Below are positions 8,871-18,942 of a stretch of 64,000 bases of DNA, one piece after another. The DNA comes from Paenibacillus xylanexedens (lineage in GTDB: Bacteria; Bacillota; Bacilli; Paenibacillales; Paenibacillaceae), in assembly GCF_017874615.1 (NCBI RefSeq), contig NZ_JAGIKV010000004.1:62001-126000 (forward strand). Reading direction: 5' to 3'. A program made the position numbers and the translations under genes. How positions within the stretch are numbered: position 1 is the stretch's first letter; each line of letters begins with the position of its first letter. The notes under the pieces are model-generated. The model worked only from the letters and a program-made list of their open reading frames with translations. It ran no database searches and was not told where the DNA came from.

Positions 8871-10943
8871 TTATTTAATAAATGCATTAGGATCAAGAAT
8901 CAGGGCTACTTGTCCATCTCCGAGAATGGTTGCTCCAGAGATTCCTTCAATAGCAGGAAGATAGGTTCCCATTGATTTGAGAACAATCTCACTTTGTCCA
9001 ATAAATTCTTCAACAGCTACAGCTGCAAGACGGTCGCCTTTGCGAATCACGACAATTTCTGTTTCTTGCTCATCAGCGTCATTGAAATCCGGTACGGAGA
9101 ATACTTCGCTCAAGGACAAGTACGGAATCAGTGACTCACGGAACGTGATCATTTTATTGCCATGAATATTACGAACTTGCTCACGTTGTACAATGGCCGT
9201 CTCTACAATGGAGGATAACGGAACAGCGTATTTCTCTGAACCAAGTCGTACAAGCATTGCAGCAATAATGGATAGTGTCAACGGAAGCTGAACAGAGAAG
9301 TTCGTGCCTTTGCCTGGAGTTGAATGAATCGTTACATTACCGCCAAGCGAAGTGATCTTCGATTTTACTACATCCAAGCCAACGCCCCGGCCAGAGATAT
9401 CCGAGATAATATCAGCAGTACTAAAACCAGGTGCGAACAACAGTTGATTCACTTCATCGTCACTCATCTTGGCACCTTGTTCTTCGGTTACAACACCACG
9501 TTTGATCGCGGTTTTCAAAAGCTTGTCGCGATAGATACCTTTACCATCATCTTCAATCTCTATAAATACGTGATTTCCACTGTGGAAGGCACGCAGGTTT
9601 ACTGTACCCATCTCTGGTTTACCTGCAGCTACACGCTCTGTAATGGATTCCACACCATGGTCAACCGCGTTACGCAGTAAATGCACAAGCGGATCACCAA
9701 TCTCATCAATTACGGTACGATCCAGTTCCGTCTCAGCACCTGTAATCACCAGATCGATTTTTTTATCAAGTGTCTTAGCCAGATCACGGATCATGCGCGG
9801 GAATCGATTAAATACGGTATCTACCGGAACCATCCGCAATTTCAGTACAATATTTTGCAAATCTGTGCTAACTCGACTTAAATGAGCTACTGTATCGGAT
9901 AAATCATTGTTGCCTGTTTCACTGGCCAGTTGCTCCAGACGTGAACGGTCAATCAACAATTCACTGAACAGGTTCATCAATACGTCGAGACGTTCAATAT
10001 CCACACGAATGGTACGTGAAGGAGCAGCAGCTTGCTTCGGTGCAGCTGTTTTAGCTGGTGCCGTTGCGGTTTCTTCTTTGGGTACAGAATTTTTATCCGG
10101 CGAAGCAACCTCAGCTACAGCTGTTGGTGCGGGTGGCGCTTCAACTGTAGCTGCTACCTGATTGGCCATCTGCTGAAGAGTCTCCTGATCCAGTTGAATG
10201 AGCTTCGCACTTTCAATTTCAGAGATACTCATGATGCCTTCTTCCAGTTCGTGCGCTTCTTTAGTTGTTATGTAATACAACGAGAAACTGCGCTCAAACT
10301 TCTCCTGCTCAATATCCTGAACGGATGGGTAAGCCTTAACGACTTCACCTGAACGTTCCAGCATATCAAAGACCATATAAGCCCGTACACCTTTTAACTG
10401 GCTATGCTCGCTAACAAGCACATCCACGTAGAACACACGATGACCTTCGGCGATCGACTGATCCAGCACTGAATATTGGAATTCATCCAGCTCCACAGCC
10501 GAAGAGATTGAAGCGTTAGTCGGCTTATTTGTTTCTGTAGCAGGTCCAATTCCGTTTGTCATTTCACCATTTTCAATGGCTTGAAGTGAAGCTACGATTG
10601 ACGACACATCTGCTTTACCTTGTCCACCTTCGGTAATATCCTGAACCATGGTTTCCAAAGCGTCCAGACTCTTGAACATGGTATCAAAAATGTAATCCTG
10701 CATTTTCAACTTCTCATTACGAACCAGATCCAACACATTTTCCATTTTATGTGTCAGTGATGCCAAATCTTCAAAGCCCATAGTTGCTGCCATACCCTTC
10801 AAGGTATGAGCAGAGCGGAATATAACCTGAACTATACCCAGGTCTTCCGGATTGCCTTCAAGTTGAAGCATGTTTTCGTTAAGCGATTGCAGATGATCAT
10901 TAGACTCATCAATAAACATGGATAAATATTGGTTCATGTCCAT
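8871..10943 (-). CDS. cheA: Chemotaxis histidine kinase CheA
   Basis: Autophosphorylates and passes phosphate to CheY and CheB. The 690-residue protein has an N-terminal P1/HPt domain with phospho-accepting His46 (RSAHTLKGMAATMGF), a P2 region around residues 170-260, an Ala/Pro/Lys-rich linker (about 270-305), the P3 dimerization helices, the P4 kinase with N box (LLRNAVDHG), EIEDDGKGI and GRGVGLDVV boxes, and a CheW-like P5 domain to the end. ATG with GGAGG. It is placed between cheB and cheW. Confidence 0.97.
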   Translation of the reverse strand: MDMNQYLSMFIDESNDHLQSLNENMLQLEGNPEDLGIVQVIFRSAHTLKGMAATMGFEDLASLTHKMENVLDLVRNEKLKMQDYIFDTMFKSLDALETMVQDITEGGQGKADVSSIVASLQAIENGEMTNGIGPATETNKPTNASISSAVELDEFQYSVLDQSIAEGHRVFYVDVLVSEHSQLKGVRAYMVFDMLERSGEVVKAYPSVQDIEQEKFERSFSLYYITTKEAHELEEGIMSISEIESAKLIQLDQETLQQMANQVAATVEAPPAPTAVAEVASPDKNSVPKEETATAPAKTAAPKQAAAPSRTIRVDIERLDVLMNLFSELLIDRSRLEQLASETGNNDLSDTVAHLSRVSTDLQNIVLKLRMVPVDTVFNRFPRMIRDLAKTLDKKIDLVITGAETELDRTVIDEIGDPLVHLLRNAVDHGVESITERVAAGKPEMGTVNLRAFHSGNHVFIEIEDDGKGIYRDKLLKTAIKRGVVTEEQGAKMSDDEVNQLLFAPGFSTADIISDISGRGVGLDVVKSKITSLGGNVTIHSTPGKGTNFSVQLPLTLSIIAAMLVRLGSEKYAVPLSSIVETAIVQREQVRNIHGNKMITFRESLIPYLSLSEVFSVPDFNDADEQETEIVVIRKGDRLAAVAVEEFIGQSEIVLKSMGTYLPAIEGISGATILGDGQVALILDPNAFIK

Positions 10944-10975
10944 TGTGAGGCACCTCCTCCGTGAGTTACACTCCG

Positions 10976-12418
10976 TTATTTCACTGCTTGAACAAGTTTA
11001 GAAGCAATCTCCTGCAATGGCAGAAGATGACGAACGCATTGCAGCTCTACAGCAGAACGCGGCATGCCATATACAACACATGTTTCTTCATTCTCGGCAA
11101 AGGTTGATGTAACTCCAGCTTCGTATAATCTCTTCATCATACGTGCTCCATCACTTCCCATTCCCGTTAGCAAAACAAGATGCCTTTGTAAAGATGTAAA
11201 CGGCAGAAGTGACTCAAACATCGTATCCACTGAAGGTCTATGCCCATTCACTGGTTGATCTTCAGTCAGCTTCACGATAAATTTCCCGTCTGCTGTTTTG
11301 TTAACTTTCACATGGAATCCGCCGGGTGCTATATAGGCGGTTCCTTTTTTCAGAACCATGCCCTCTTCAGCTTCAACCACATGCAGTGGACTGAATGTAT
11401 TCAATCGTTGAGCCAGAGAACGTGTGAAATTGGGTGGCATATGCTGCACAATAATGACCGGTGCAGGCAAATCAGCAGGCAACTGCTCGAGCAATGTCTT
11501 GAGAGCCCTCGGTCCACCCGTAGAACAACCTATTGCCACAAGTTTGTTGAATGGTCCTTCCAGCCCCCCTCCACCTTTGGGAACAGGATTAGGCTTGATT
11601 ACATCCTTGGCTTTTGCAGAGGCAGAAGTTGCCGCTATTTGATCAGCTGCCACTCTAGCCGCATTAGGTAGTCGAACTTCCTTTGGAGTCTGTACTGGAT
11701 TAGCTGACCTCACTGCTTTTTCTGCCTTCGTCCCCGAATTACGCTCAGCCTTTGGCAAAGGCTCCGGTTTATTCTCTACGCGACCTGGTTTTGAAGGTGA
11801 CAATGGTTCAATTGGTTTCTTTGCTTTGGCCTGAAAGGCTTCAGTCCGTTCTCGAAGAGAGCGTTGACTCGTCTCGACAGGTTCGATCGTTTTTTTCACC
11901 GGCTCCGCTCGATCCCTAGCCGGCAGTTCTTTCTGCACTGGCTGAGTTGGGGGAACAACTGCACCTCGCAACATGTCTCTATTTTTCATGGATAACTCAC
12001 GATCAGCTTTTCTTTTGATCTCATTCATCGCAGCTCGCATGCGCTCAACCAAGGCTTTACCAACTTGAGCAATATCCTGGTCATGTGAAATAGATGGTTT
12101 GCGAATGAAGTCAAATGCCCCAGCTTCAAGCGCCATAATGGTTTCTTTCATGCCTTGTTCATTGATACCAGAGAGCATAATCACAGGAACGAAAGATTCC
12201 TTCATAATTGATTTTAATGCATCCAACCCATTCATTTCGGGCATCTCAACGTCCATTGTAATAATATCGGGTTTCAATTCTAGTGATTTTTGAATTGCTT
12301 CTCTACCGTTTGATGCCGTTGCCGTAACCTTGAATTCCGGATCCGCTTGGATCAAATCCGTAACAATCTTACGCATAAAAGCGGAATCATCGACAACCAA
12401 TACTTGATACGCCGCCAT
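10976..12418 (-). CDS. cheB: Chemotaxis response regulator / glutamate methylesterase CheB
   Basis: Removes methyl groups from chemoreceptors when phosphorylated by CheA. Receiver domain at residues 1-120 with the phospho-acceptor Asp56 (IITMDVEMPEMNG); methylesterase domain from about 290 with Ser299 (AIGCSTGGP), His326 (VQHMPPNFT) and Asp423 (GMGSDGARM) as the catalytic triad. The interdomain linker, about 142-285, is unusually long (about 140 residues) and rich in Pro, Lys, Glu and Ala. The protein is 480 residues, well above the roughly 350 usual for the family. ATG start. Confidence 0.96.
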   Translation of the reverse strand: MAAYQVLVVDDSAFMRKIVTDLIQADPEFKVTATASNGREAIQKSLELKPDIITMDVEMPEMNGLDALKSIMKESFVPVIMLSGINEQGMKETIMALEAGAFDFIRKPSISHDQDIAQVGKALVERMRAAMNEIKRKADRELSMKNRDMLRGAVVPPTQPVQKELPARDRAEPVKKTIEPVETSQRSLRERTEAFQAKAKKPIEPLSPSKPGRVENKPEPLPKAERNSGTKAEKAVRSANPVQTPKEVRLPNAARVAADQIAATSASAKAKDVIKPNPVPKGGGGLEGPFNKLVAIGCSTGGPRALKTLLEQLPADLPAPVIIVQHMPPNFTRSLAQRLNTFSPLHVVEAEEGMVLKKGTAYIAPGGFHVKVNKTADGKFIVKLTEDQPVNGHRPSVDTMFESLLPFTSLQRHLVLLTGMGSDGARMMKRLYEAGVTSTFAENEETCVVYGMPRSAVELQCVRHLLPLQEIASKLVQAVK

Positions 12419-12450
12419 GTTGTGTCACCCCTGTTTCCTTTATTCAGAAA

Positions 12451-13338
12451 TCATGTTGTCCGTTTAAGCCACTTATTCATAAATCCCCTGATTCCTGTCA
12501 AGGTTCCGGATCCCGGAGTTGCAGGTACAGCCAGATAACGAAGAGCAAGTTTCTCTATATCTTTAGAGGCTTTGGCATTGGGATAAGCCAGACTATAGGG
12601 CATTTGCCTTTTAACCGCCTTGACTACCTGGGCGTCTTCTGAAATATACCCAAGCAGCGGAATATCCGTCTGCAAAAACCGCCTCGCCACTCCAGCTATT
12701 TTTTCTGCCACCCGTTCCGCTTCTCGTTCGTCTTCCACCCGGTTAACGATCATTCGAAAGGGCGTAGCATTTTCCTGGCCGTGCATAACTTTGACTAAAG
12801 CATAAGCATCGGTTATTGAAGTCGGTTCAGGTGTAGTTATAATCAGGCATTCATCGGCAGCACCGATGAACTTCATATTCTCTCTGGAAAGTCCTGCCCC
12901 AGTGTCAAAGATGACATAATCCATTTCCTGGGCAATATCCTCGACTTGACTGGCAAAGAACTCCAGATCACGATCAGACAATGAAAACAACTCTCTCATG
13001 CCCGATCCTCCAGCAATGTAAGGCAAGCCACTGGCACCCAGTTGTATGATTTCCCTTATGGATTTTTGTCGGTATAACAGGTGGTAAAGATTATAGGAAG
13101 AAGACGTACCCATAAGAACATCAATATTAGCCATTCCAATATCAGCATCAAATACAAGTACCTTTTGCCCCAAAGCCTGCAACGCCAAGGCAAAGTTCAG
13201 TGTGAAATTGGATTTACCAACACCTCCCTTACCACTGGCCACAGTAATGATTTTCGAGGATCGAATATCTCGCTCAATGCCTTCCAATTCCAATGGCGCG
13301 GAGACCATACTTCGAAGTGCAGCTGCTTGATCCTTCAT
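12451..13338 (-). CDS. flhG: MinD-type ATPase FlhG (YlxH)
   Basis: P-loop ATPase that controls flagellar number and placement with FlhF and assists C-ring assembly with FliM/FliY. ITVASGKGGVGKSNFTLNFA is the deviant Walker A motif. The N-terminus KDQAAALR is the conserved Gln-containing segment that stimulates the FlhF GTPase. The chosen ATG at 13338 overlaps the flhF stop as ATGA and has GGGAGA nine bases upstream; an ATG three codons earlier lacks spacing. 295 residues. Confidence 0.93.
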   Translation of the reverse strand: MKDQAAALRSMVSAPLELEGIERDIRSSKIITVASGKGGVGKSNFTLNFALALQALGQKVLVFDADIGMANIDVLMGTSSSYNLYHLLYRQKSIREIIQLGASGLPYIAGGSGMRELFSLSDRDLEFFASQVEDIAQEMDYVIFDTGAGLSRENMKFIGAADECLIITTPEPTSITDAYALVKVMHGQENATPFRMIVNRVEDEREAERVAEKIAGVARRFLQTDIPLLGYISEDAQVVKAVKRQMPYSLAYPNAKASKDIEKLALRYLAVPATPGSGTLTGIRGFMNKWLKRTT

Positions 13339-14687
13339 TGTGACCATTCTCCCAGCAACTGTTTAGACAACGAATCTGCATCTGGTTTCAACAAATCGTC
13401 CGGAACATTTTGTCCATTTGCCACATATGCGAGCTTGAGTGGAAAACGGTGTAACAAGTTAAATAGCGGCCCGCAACTCCCAGTCTCATCCATTTTGGTG
13501 AAAATCACCTTATCCAGACCATATTTACTGAAATGTTCCGTGATCTGCACCATATCAGCACTTTTGGAAGTCATACTCATGACCAGAAAGGTTTCGCTAT
13601 TCTCTACAGGAGCAAGCAAACTTTGCAGTTCTGAAACAAGTAATTCATTTCTGTAGTTTCTACCCGCTGTATCCATAAAGATCAAATCACAATTCTCTAA
13701 TCGAGAAATGGCACGTTGTGTATCACCGGGCGATTGCACCACCTCAAGTGGAACATTCAGTATAGATGCATACGTTCTAAGCTGTTCTACTGCCGAGATC
13801 CGATACGTATCTGATGTAATGAATCCAACTTTACGCTGTTTTTTGAACATTTGTTCAGCAGCCAATTTTGCAATTGTCGTAGTTTTCCCTACACCGGTTG
13901 GTCCAGCTACATAGACGATTCGCGTGGTAGGAAGAATGCCTTCTTCAATACGTTGCTCCAAAAAGTGCATAACCTCAAGCTTCACTATTTGCTCTACATC
14001 CTGTTCTTTTAATCCATTCTCAGACCATTTTGCTTGAATTGAATCAAACCAGGATTCCCATACTTCAGGCCAAACATCTTGTTCTGTCAAACGTTCTCGG
14101 ATCGGTTGCAGTTCCTCTGGCACAGGGTCTGCAGAAGTACCTTGCTTTGAAAGCCTGGTCACCATCTGTTTAAGATCCTGCAATTCAGTCATCAACTTAT
14201 CCTGCTGCAGGTCTGAACCTGTTGGCTTCGGACTAGTTGTTGAACCCGAAAAATCCGCCCCTTGCGGTCGCGGTTTATGATCCGTGCTTGAAGAACCTGA
14301 GCCGCTGTCTATGTTTGAACCGATATTACGCGATTCAAACACAGACGGTGCAGCCGCAGATTGGTCCTGTACACTTTGATCAGCTGTATTCGTTGCCACC
14401 GACTCATCAGAAGCCGCAACAAACGAACGAGCTGTTTGCCGATAAGCCTCAGGTACAAATGCACGAGGTACAGGTGTGAATTGATTTTGTACTGGCTTTG
14501 TTGTTTGCTTGTTTTCTTCCTTATCCACTGCAGCTACAACTTCGATCCGTTTTTTGCGAAACATTCCCATTACACCGCCCACCTTAATTTCTTTGGTGGA
14601 CAGAATAACGGCATCACTTCCCAGGTCTTTGCGAATTTGAAGCATAGCTTCGGGCATGGTCTCAACAACGTATTGTTTTACTCTCAT
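13335..14687 (-). CDS. flhF: SRP-type GTPase FlhF
   Basis: Signal-recognition-particle GTPase that positions flagella. The 450-residue protein has a basic N-terminal B domain (1-60), a low-complexity Ser/Ala/Pro-rich linker (about 65-165), then the NG domain with G1 at 262-269 (GPTGVGKT), the MDTAGR switch and the TKMDE guanine-specificity motif. It overlaps flhA by four bases at its start (ATGA) and flhG by four at its end. The long variable linker is common for this family. Confidence 0.95.
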   Translation of the reverse strand: MRVKQYVVETMPEAMLQIRKDLGSDAVILSTKEIKVGGVMGMFRKKRIEVVAAVDKEENKQTTKPVQNQFTPVPRAFVPEAYRQTARSFVAASDESVATNTADQSVQDQSAAAPSVFESRNIGSNIDSGSGSSSTDHKPRPQGADFSGSTTSPKPTGSDLQQDKLMTELQDLKQMVTRLSKQGTSADPVPEELQPIRERLTEQDVWPEVWESWFDSIQAKWSENGLKEQDVEQIVKLEVMHFLEQRIEEGILPTTRIVYVAGPTGVGKTTTIAKLAAEQMFKKQRKVGFITSDTYRISAVEQLRTYASILNVPLEVVQSPGDTQRAISRLENCDLIFMDTAGRNYRNELLVSELQSLLAPVENSETFLVMSMTSKSADMVQITEHFSKYGLDKVIFTKMDETGSCGPLFNLLHRFPLKLAYVANGQNVPDDLLKPDADSLSKQLLGEWSQ

Positions 14688-16717
14688 AAGTTCACCACCC
14701 CGATACTTTGAATTTCAACATTCGGCTCCAACTCGCTGTAGGAAAGCACAGGAATGTCCTGCATTGTACGTTCAATCACCTGACGCAGATACATGCGAAT
14801 GGTTGGAGAAGTTAATACAACAGGTTGTTGACCTGATTGAATCAAACGGTTCACTTGTTCACTGAGCTTCTGATATACACTTTGTGTAGATACAGGGTCT
14901 AGCGCAAGATAACTGCCTTGATCCGATTGTTGCACACTTTCAGCAATTTTCTTCTCAAGACCAGGTCCAACCGTGATCACTCGAAGTGTCTCACCTTTCT
15001 GTGAGAACTGCTGAGTAATCTGACGTGAGAGGGATTGTCTGACGTATTCAGTCAGCACATCAGGATCTTTCGTATACGTACCATAGTCAGCCAGTGTCTC
15101 GAAGATGGTAACCATATCACGAATAGATATTTTCTCACGCAATAACTTGGCAAGCACTTTCTGTACATCACCAATGGAAAGTAGAGAAGGGATCAGTTCA
15201 TCCACAAGGGCAGAATAGTTCTCTCTGAGATTATCCACAAGTGCTTTTGTCTCTTGTCTTCCAAGTAACTCATGCGCATGTTTCTTAATCAGTTCCGTCA
15301 GATGTGTAGCCACAACGGAAGGCGGATCAACGACCGTATATCCTGCAAGTTCGGCTCTGTCTTTGGTTACTTCATCAATCCATAGTGCCGGAAGTCCAAA
15401 AGCAGGCTCTGTCGTTTCAATACCTGTCACAGACTCCTCATCATAGCCAGGACTCATGGCAAGGTAATGATTCAACAACAGTTCTCCGCCACCTACCACA
15501 TTACCCTTGATTTTGATAACATACTCATTGGGTCTGAGCTGGATATTATCTCGAATCCGTATGACCGGAACGACCAACCCCAGTTCAAGAGCACACTGCC
15601 TCCGAATCATAATGATCCGATCCAATAAGTCCCCACCCTGCTGATTATCAGCAAGCGGGATTAAACCATAACCAAATTCAAACTCAATAGGGTCCACCTG
15701 AAGCAGGTTAATTACACTTTCAGGACTTCTAACCTCTTCAATCTGCTGTTCTTCTTCCAACTGTTCTTCCGCTACTTGTTTCAAATTCAGATTATTCTGC
15801 ATACGCCACGCAGCATATGCCAACACACCTGCCAACGGAAGCGTAGTAATAACATGAATTGGTGTGAAGAAACCGAGCATGGCAATAACGAAAGCTACGA
15901 TATAAATTAGTATTGGATATGTAAACAGTTGCCCCGTAATATCATCTGCCAAGTTTCCTTCGGATGACGCTCTGGTGACAATAAGTCCTGCTGCTGTGGA
16001 AATAAGCAGAGCAGGGATTTGGCTTACCAATCCATCTCCGATAGTCAGTACAGAGTACGTTGCCATTGCATCTGCAAAAGCCATCCCATGCACAGTCATA
16101 CCGATTATAAATCCACCAATGAGATTGATCAGGAGGATGATAATACTTGCAATTGCGTCACCTTTTACGAATTTACTTGCTCCATCCATCGCTCCATAGA
16201 AATCGGCTTCACGTTCAATTTTGGAACGACGCTCACGAGCTTGTTGCTCGTTGATCAGACCCGCATTCAGATCCGCATCAATACTCATTTGTTTACCAGG
16301 CATCGCATCGAGGGTGAATCGGGCAGCAACTTCAGCTACGCGCTCAGACCCCTTCGTAATAACGATAAACTGAACGACAACGAGGATCAAAAACACGATA
16401 AATCCAATCGCAATTTGCCCTCCAGCAATCCAGCTACCAAAGGTAGCAACTACGGCTCCGGCATCCCCATCACCAAGGATTAGCTTGGTTGTCGAAATGT
16501 TCAGTGCCAGTCGGAATAGTGTAGTGATCAACAGCAAAGCTGGAAAAATAGAAAACTGTAACGCTTCTTTGCTGTTCATTGCAACAAGGAGTATCATCAG
16601 TGCAATTGAAATATTGACGACCAGCAACAAGTCCAACAGCCAGGTCGGGATCGGAAGAATCATCATCAACACAATGCCAATGATACCCGCAAGGACAGCT
16701 ATATCTTTAATCTTCAA
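14684..16717 (-). CDS. flhA: Flagellar export gate protein FlhA
   Basis: Core export-gate component that uses proton motive force and docks export chaperones. The 677-residue protein has eight predicted membrane helices in its first 330 residues, a conserved cytoplasmic FHIPEP region between helices 4 and 5 (with DAMPGKQMSIDADLNAG and ERRSKIEREADFYGAMDGA), and a large C-terminal cytoplasmic domain with RDNIQLRPNEYVIKIKG. It follows flhB by 25 bases and overlaps flhF. Confidence 0.97.
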   Translation of the reverse strand: MKIKDIAVLAGIIGIVLMMILPIPTWLLDLLLVVNISIALMILLVAMNSKEALQFSIFPALLLITTLFRLALNISTTKLILGDGDAGAVVATFGSWIAGGQIAIGFIVFLILVVVQFIVITKGSERVAEVAARFTLDAMPGKQMSIDADLNAGLINEQQARERRSKIEREADFYGAMDGASKFVKGDAIASIIILLINLIGGFIIGMTVHGMAFADAMATYSVLTIGDGLVSQIPALLISTAAGLIVTRASSEGNLADDITGQLFTYPILIYIVAFVIAMLGFFTPIHVITTLPLAGVLAYAAWRMQNNLNLKQVAEEQLEEEQQIEEVRSPESVINLLQVDPIEFEFGYGLIPLADNQQGGDLLDRIIMIRRQCALELGLVVPVIRIRDNIQLRPNEYVIKIKGNVVGGGELLLNHYLAMSPGYDEESVTGIETTEPAFGLPALWIDEVTKDRAELAGYTVVDPPSVVATHLTELIKKHAHELLGRQETKALVDNLRENYSALVDELIPSLLSIGDVQKVLAKLLREKISIRDMVTIFETLADYGTYTKDPDVLTEYVRQSLSRQITQQFSQKGETLRVITVGPGLEKKIAESVQQSDQGSYLALDPVSTQSVYQKLSEQVNRLIQSGQQPVVLTSPTIRMYLRQVIERTMQDIPVLSYSELEPNVEIQSIGVVNL

Positions 16718-16742
16718 TGAATGTACGGCCTCCGATCCCCTT

Positions 16743-17825
16743 TTATTTCGTTCTGCCCTTTAGTTTATATACATAAGCCAGCACTTCAGCTACCGCTTGA
16801 AACAAATCGGCCGGTATAGCGTCACCAATCTCGGCTCTCTGGAACAATGCCCGTGCTAATGGCTTGTTTTCCATCGTAATAACACCGTTCTCTTTTGCTA
16901 TTTCCTTAATACGCAAGGCGACATAATCCTGACCTTTGGCAATAATCTGCGGTGCTTCCATCTCGGAACCTTCATACTTTAGCGCAACCGCAAAGTGGGT
17001 CGGGTTCGTGATGATCACATCCGCATTCGGCACTTCCTGCATCATGCGCTGCATAGCCATACGACGCTGGCGTTCCCGGATTTTACCTTTGATCAGCGGA
17101 TCACCTTCCATTTTCTTGTACTCGTCTTTGATGTCTTGCTTGGACATACGAATCTTCTTCTCATGATCATACTTCTGATACATGTAATCAAATATCGCAA
17201 GTATCATCAATGCCGCTGCAATCTTGATACCAAGACTTAAAGTGATCGACGCAGCGAAATGTAAAATAGCATCCAATGAAAAATGAGAAAGTGAAGCAAT
17301 ATCTGACTGGTAGCCCTTAATTGTACTGTAAACGAGATAACCGATAATCGACATTTTCAAAATGGATTTAGCAAATTCCACCAATGAGCGGAGAGAGAAG
17401 ATATTTTTGAAACCTTTAATCGGGTCCAGTTTCTCAAGTTTTGGCTTCAAACCTTCCCCTACAAGAAGAAAACCAACTTGCATGTAGTTAACGATCAAAG
17501 CAACCAGTACCGCACCCAGCAAAACGGGAGCGATCAACAACAAAACTTCAATGCCATAGCGCATCATAAGCGCCATCACATTCTCTCCGGTGATTTCCAT
17601 ACTCAATCGATTGATGAAGATATCTGTAAACAGACGAACTATACGTTCTTTATAGAAGTTGCTGAATACCATCATGATTAAAAACACGAACAGGAGAATG
17701 GATGCGCCAGATAGTTCAGCACTTTTGACAACCTGTCCTTTTTTTCGTGTATCCTGTCTCTTTTTCGGGGTAGCTTTCTCCGTCTTCTCCCCTGAAAACA
17801 ACTGGAGGTCGAGTTGAAGTTTCAT
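16743..17825 (-). CDS. flhB: Flagellar export specificity switch protein FlhB
   Basis: Switches export from rod/hook to filament substrates after self-cleavage. The 360-residue protein begins KLQLDLQLFSGEKTEKATPKK, has four membrane helices (about 35-210), and contains the autocleavage site NPTH in VIITNPTHFAVALKYE near residue 275. The C-terminal cytoplasmic part resembles the product of the gene at 50776-51087. ATG start with GGAGG upstream. Confidence 0.96.
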   Translation of the reverse strand: MKLQLDLQLFSGEKTEKATPKKRQDTRKKGQVVKSAELSGASILLFVFLIMMVFSNFYKERIVRLFTDIFINRLSMEITGENVMALMMRYGIEVLLLIAPVLLGAVLVALIVNYMQVGFLLVGEGLKPKLEKLDPIKGFKNIFSLRSLVEFAKSILKMSIIGYLVYSTIKGYQSDIASLSHFSLDAILHFAASITLSLGIKIAAALMILAIFDYMYQKYDHEKKIRMSKQDIKDEYKKMEGDPLIKGKIRERQRRMAMQRMMQEVPNADVIITNPTHFAVALKYEGSEMEAPQIIAKGQDYVALRIKEIAKENGVITMENKPLARALFQRAEIGDAIPADLFQAVAEVLAYVYKLKGRTK

Positions 17826-17848
17826 CCGTGTCTTTTCCTCCGTTTCAC

Positions 17849-18637
17849 TCAGCCGGGCCTTTGTCCAATGGTTCCAAGCAATTTTTCCATCGATCTGAAT
17901 ATCGCTTCGAACAATTGACTAAATACAAAGGAGAAACTGGGAACCAGCAAAAGCAAAATAGCAAGACCAACGAGTAACTTAAGCGGCAACCCTACTGCAA
18001 ATACATTAAATTGAGGAGCAGTTTTGGCCAAAAAACCCAATCCAACATCCGTCAAAAACAACGCAACTACAATCGGAGCCGACATCTGAAAAGCCAGCAT
18101 AAATGATTGACCTAAGGTCTGAATCAAAAATTCAGCAATACTTCCATCTGCCAACCGTAGGAAAAACACATTAGATAATGGTACCCACCGGTAACTGTAA
18201 ACTATCGCATCCAGCAAATAATGGTGACCATTCATCGTCAGAAACAGAAGCATAGCAAATGCATACTTCAAGTTACCCGTAAGTGGCGCTGAAGCACCTG
18301 TCATTGGATCGTATACATTGGCCATACCAAAACCGATCTGTAGATCGATAAAGGTCCCAGCAGTCTGAACAGCCGTCATCAACAGATAAGCCACAAAACC
18401 TAAAAGCAGGCCAATTAGAATCTCTCTGATGATCAATAAAACATAGCTCAGATCGGTGGGTACGGTCTGGTCTATTCCGTAGATCAGATAGACAGACAAT
18501 GTGACAAATGCAGAGATTCCAATTTTAACTGAAGTTGGCACATTTCGAGCCGAAAAAACCGGCGCAGTTACAAAAAATGATGTGATTCGACAAAACATAA
18601 GCAGAGCGACAGGGAAACTTTGCAACAATGTCTCCAT
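17849..18637 (-). CDS. fliR: Flagellar export gate protein FliR
   Basis: Part of the FliPQR helical export pore. The 262-residue protein has about six hydrophobic segments, with the conserved FVTAPVFSARNVPTSVKIG stretch near the N-terminus and FIDLQIGFGMANVYDPMTG in the middle. It lies 23 bases upstream of flhB and 10 bases downstream of fliQ, in the standard fliP-Q-R-flhB-flhA order. Confidence 0.96.
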   Translation of the reverse strand: METLLQSFPVALLMFCRITSFFVTAPVFSARNVPTSVKIGISAFVTLSVYLIYGIDQTVPTDLSYVLLIIREILIGLLLGFVAYLLMTAVQTAGTFIDLQIGFGMANVYDPMTGASAPLTGNLKYAFAMLLFLTMNGHHYLLDAIVYSYRWVPLSNVFFLRLADGSIAEFLIQTLGQSFMLAFQMSAPIVVALFLTDVGLGFLAKTAPQFNVFAVGLPLKLLVGLAILLLLVPSFSFVFSQLFEAIFRSMEKLLGTIGQRPG

Positions 18638-18647
18638 CTGCTAAAGC

Positions 18648-18917
18648 CTACCCTATGTATCTGTATAGATTATCGAGAATGTTAAACGTGAAATCGACCA
18701 ATATATTCAAGATCCAAGGTCCAAACAAAAGTACTGACAGAAGTACGGCAACAATCTTGGGCACAAAAGCTAATGTTTGTTCCTGAATTTGAGTTGTCGC
18801 TTGAAAAATACTGATTGCAAGTCCTACAACCAGAGCTAGTATGAGCATGGGTGCACTGGCCAGCAATGACGTGTATACCGCTTTCCCGGCCAGACCGATA
18901 ATAAATTCCGAAGTCAT
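18648..18917 (-). CDS. fliQ: Flagellar export gate protein FliQ
   Basis: Small two-helix export-pore subunit of 89 residues, the usual size. The first helix covers about 15-40 (ASAPMLILALVVGLAISIFQ) and contains the loop TQIQEQTLAFVPKI typical of FliQ. The second helix runs about 50-72. ATG with GGAGG. Between fliP and fliR. Confidence 0.96.
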   Translation of the reverse strand: MTSEFIIGLAGKAVYTSLLASAPMLILALVVGLAISIFQATTQIQEQTLAFVPKIVAVLLSVLLFGPWILNILVDFTFNILDNLYRYIG

Positions 18918-18942
18918 GACCGTCCTCCTTTAACTTTCCGGG

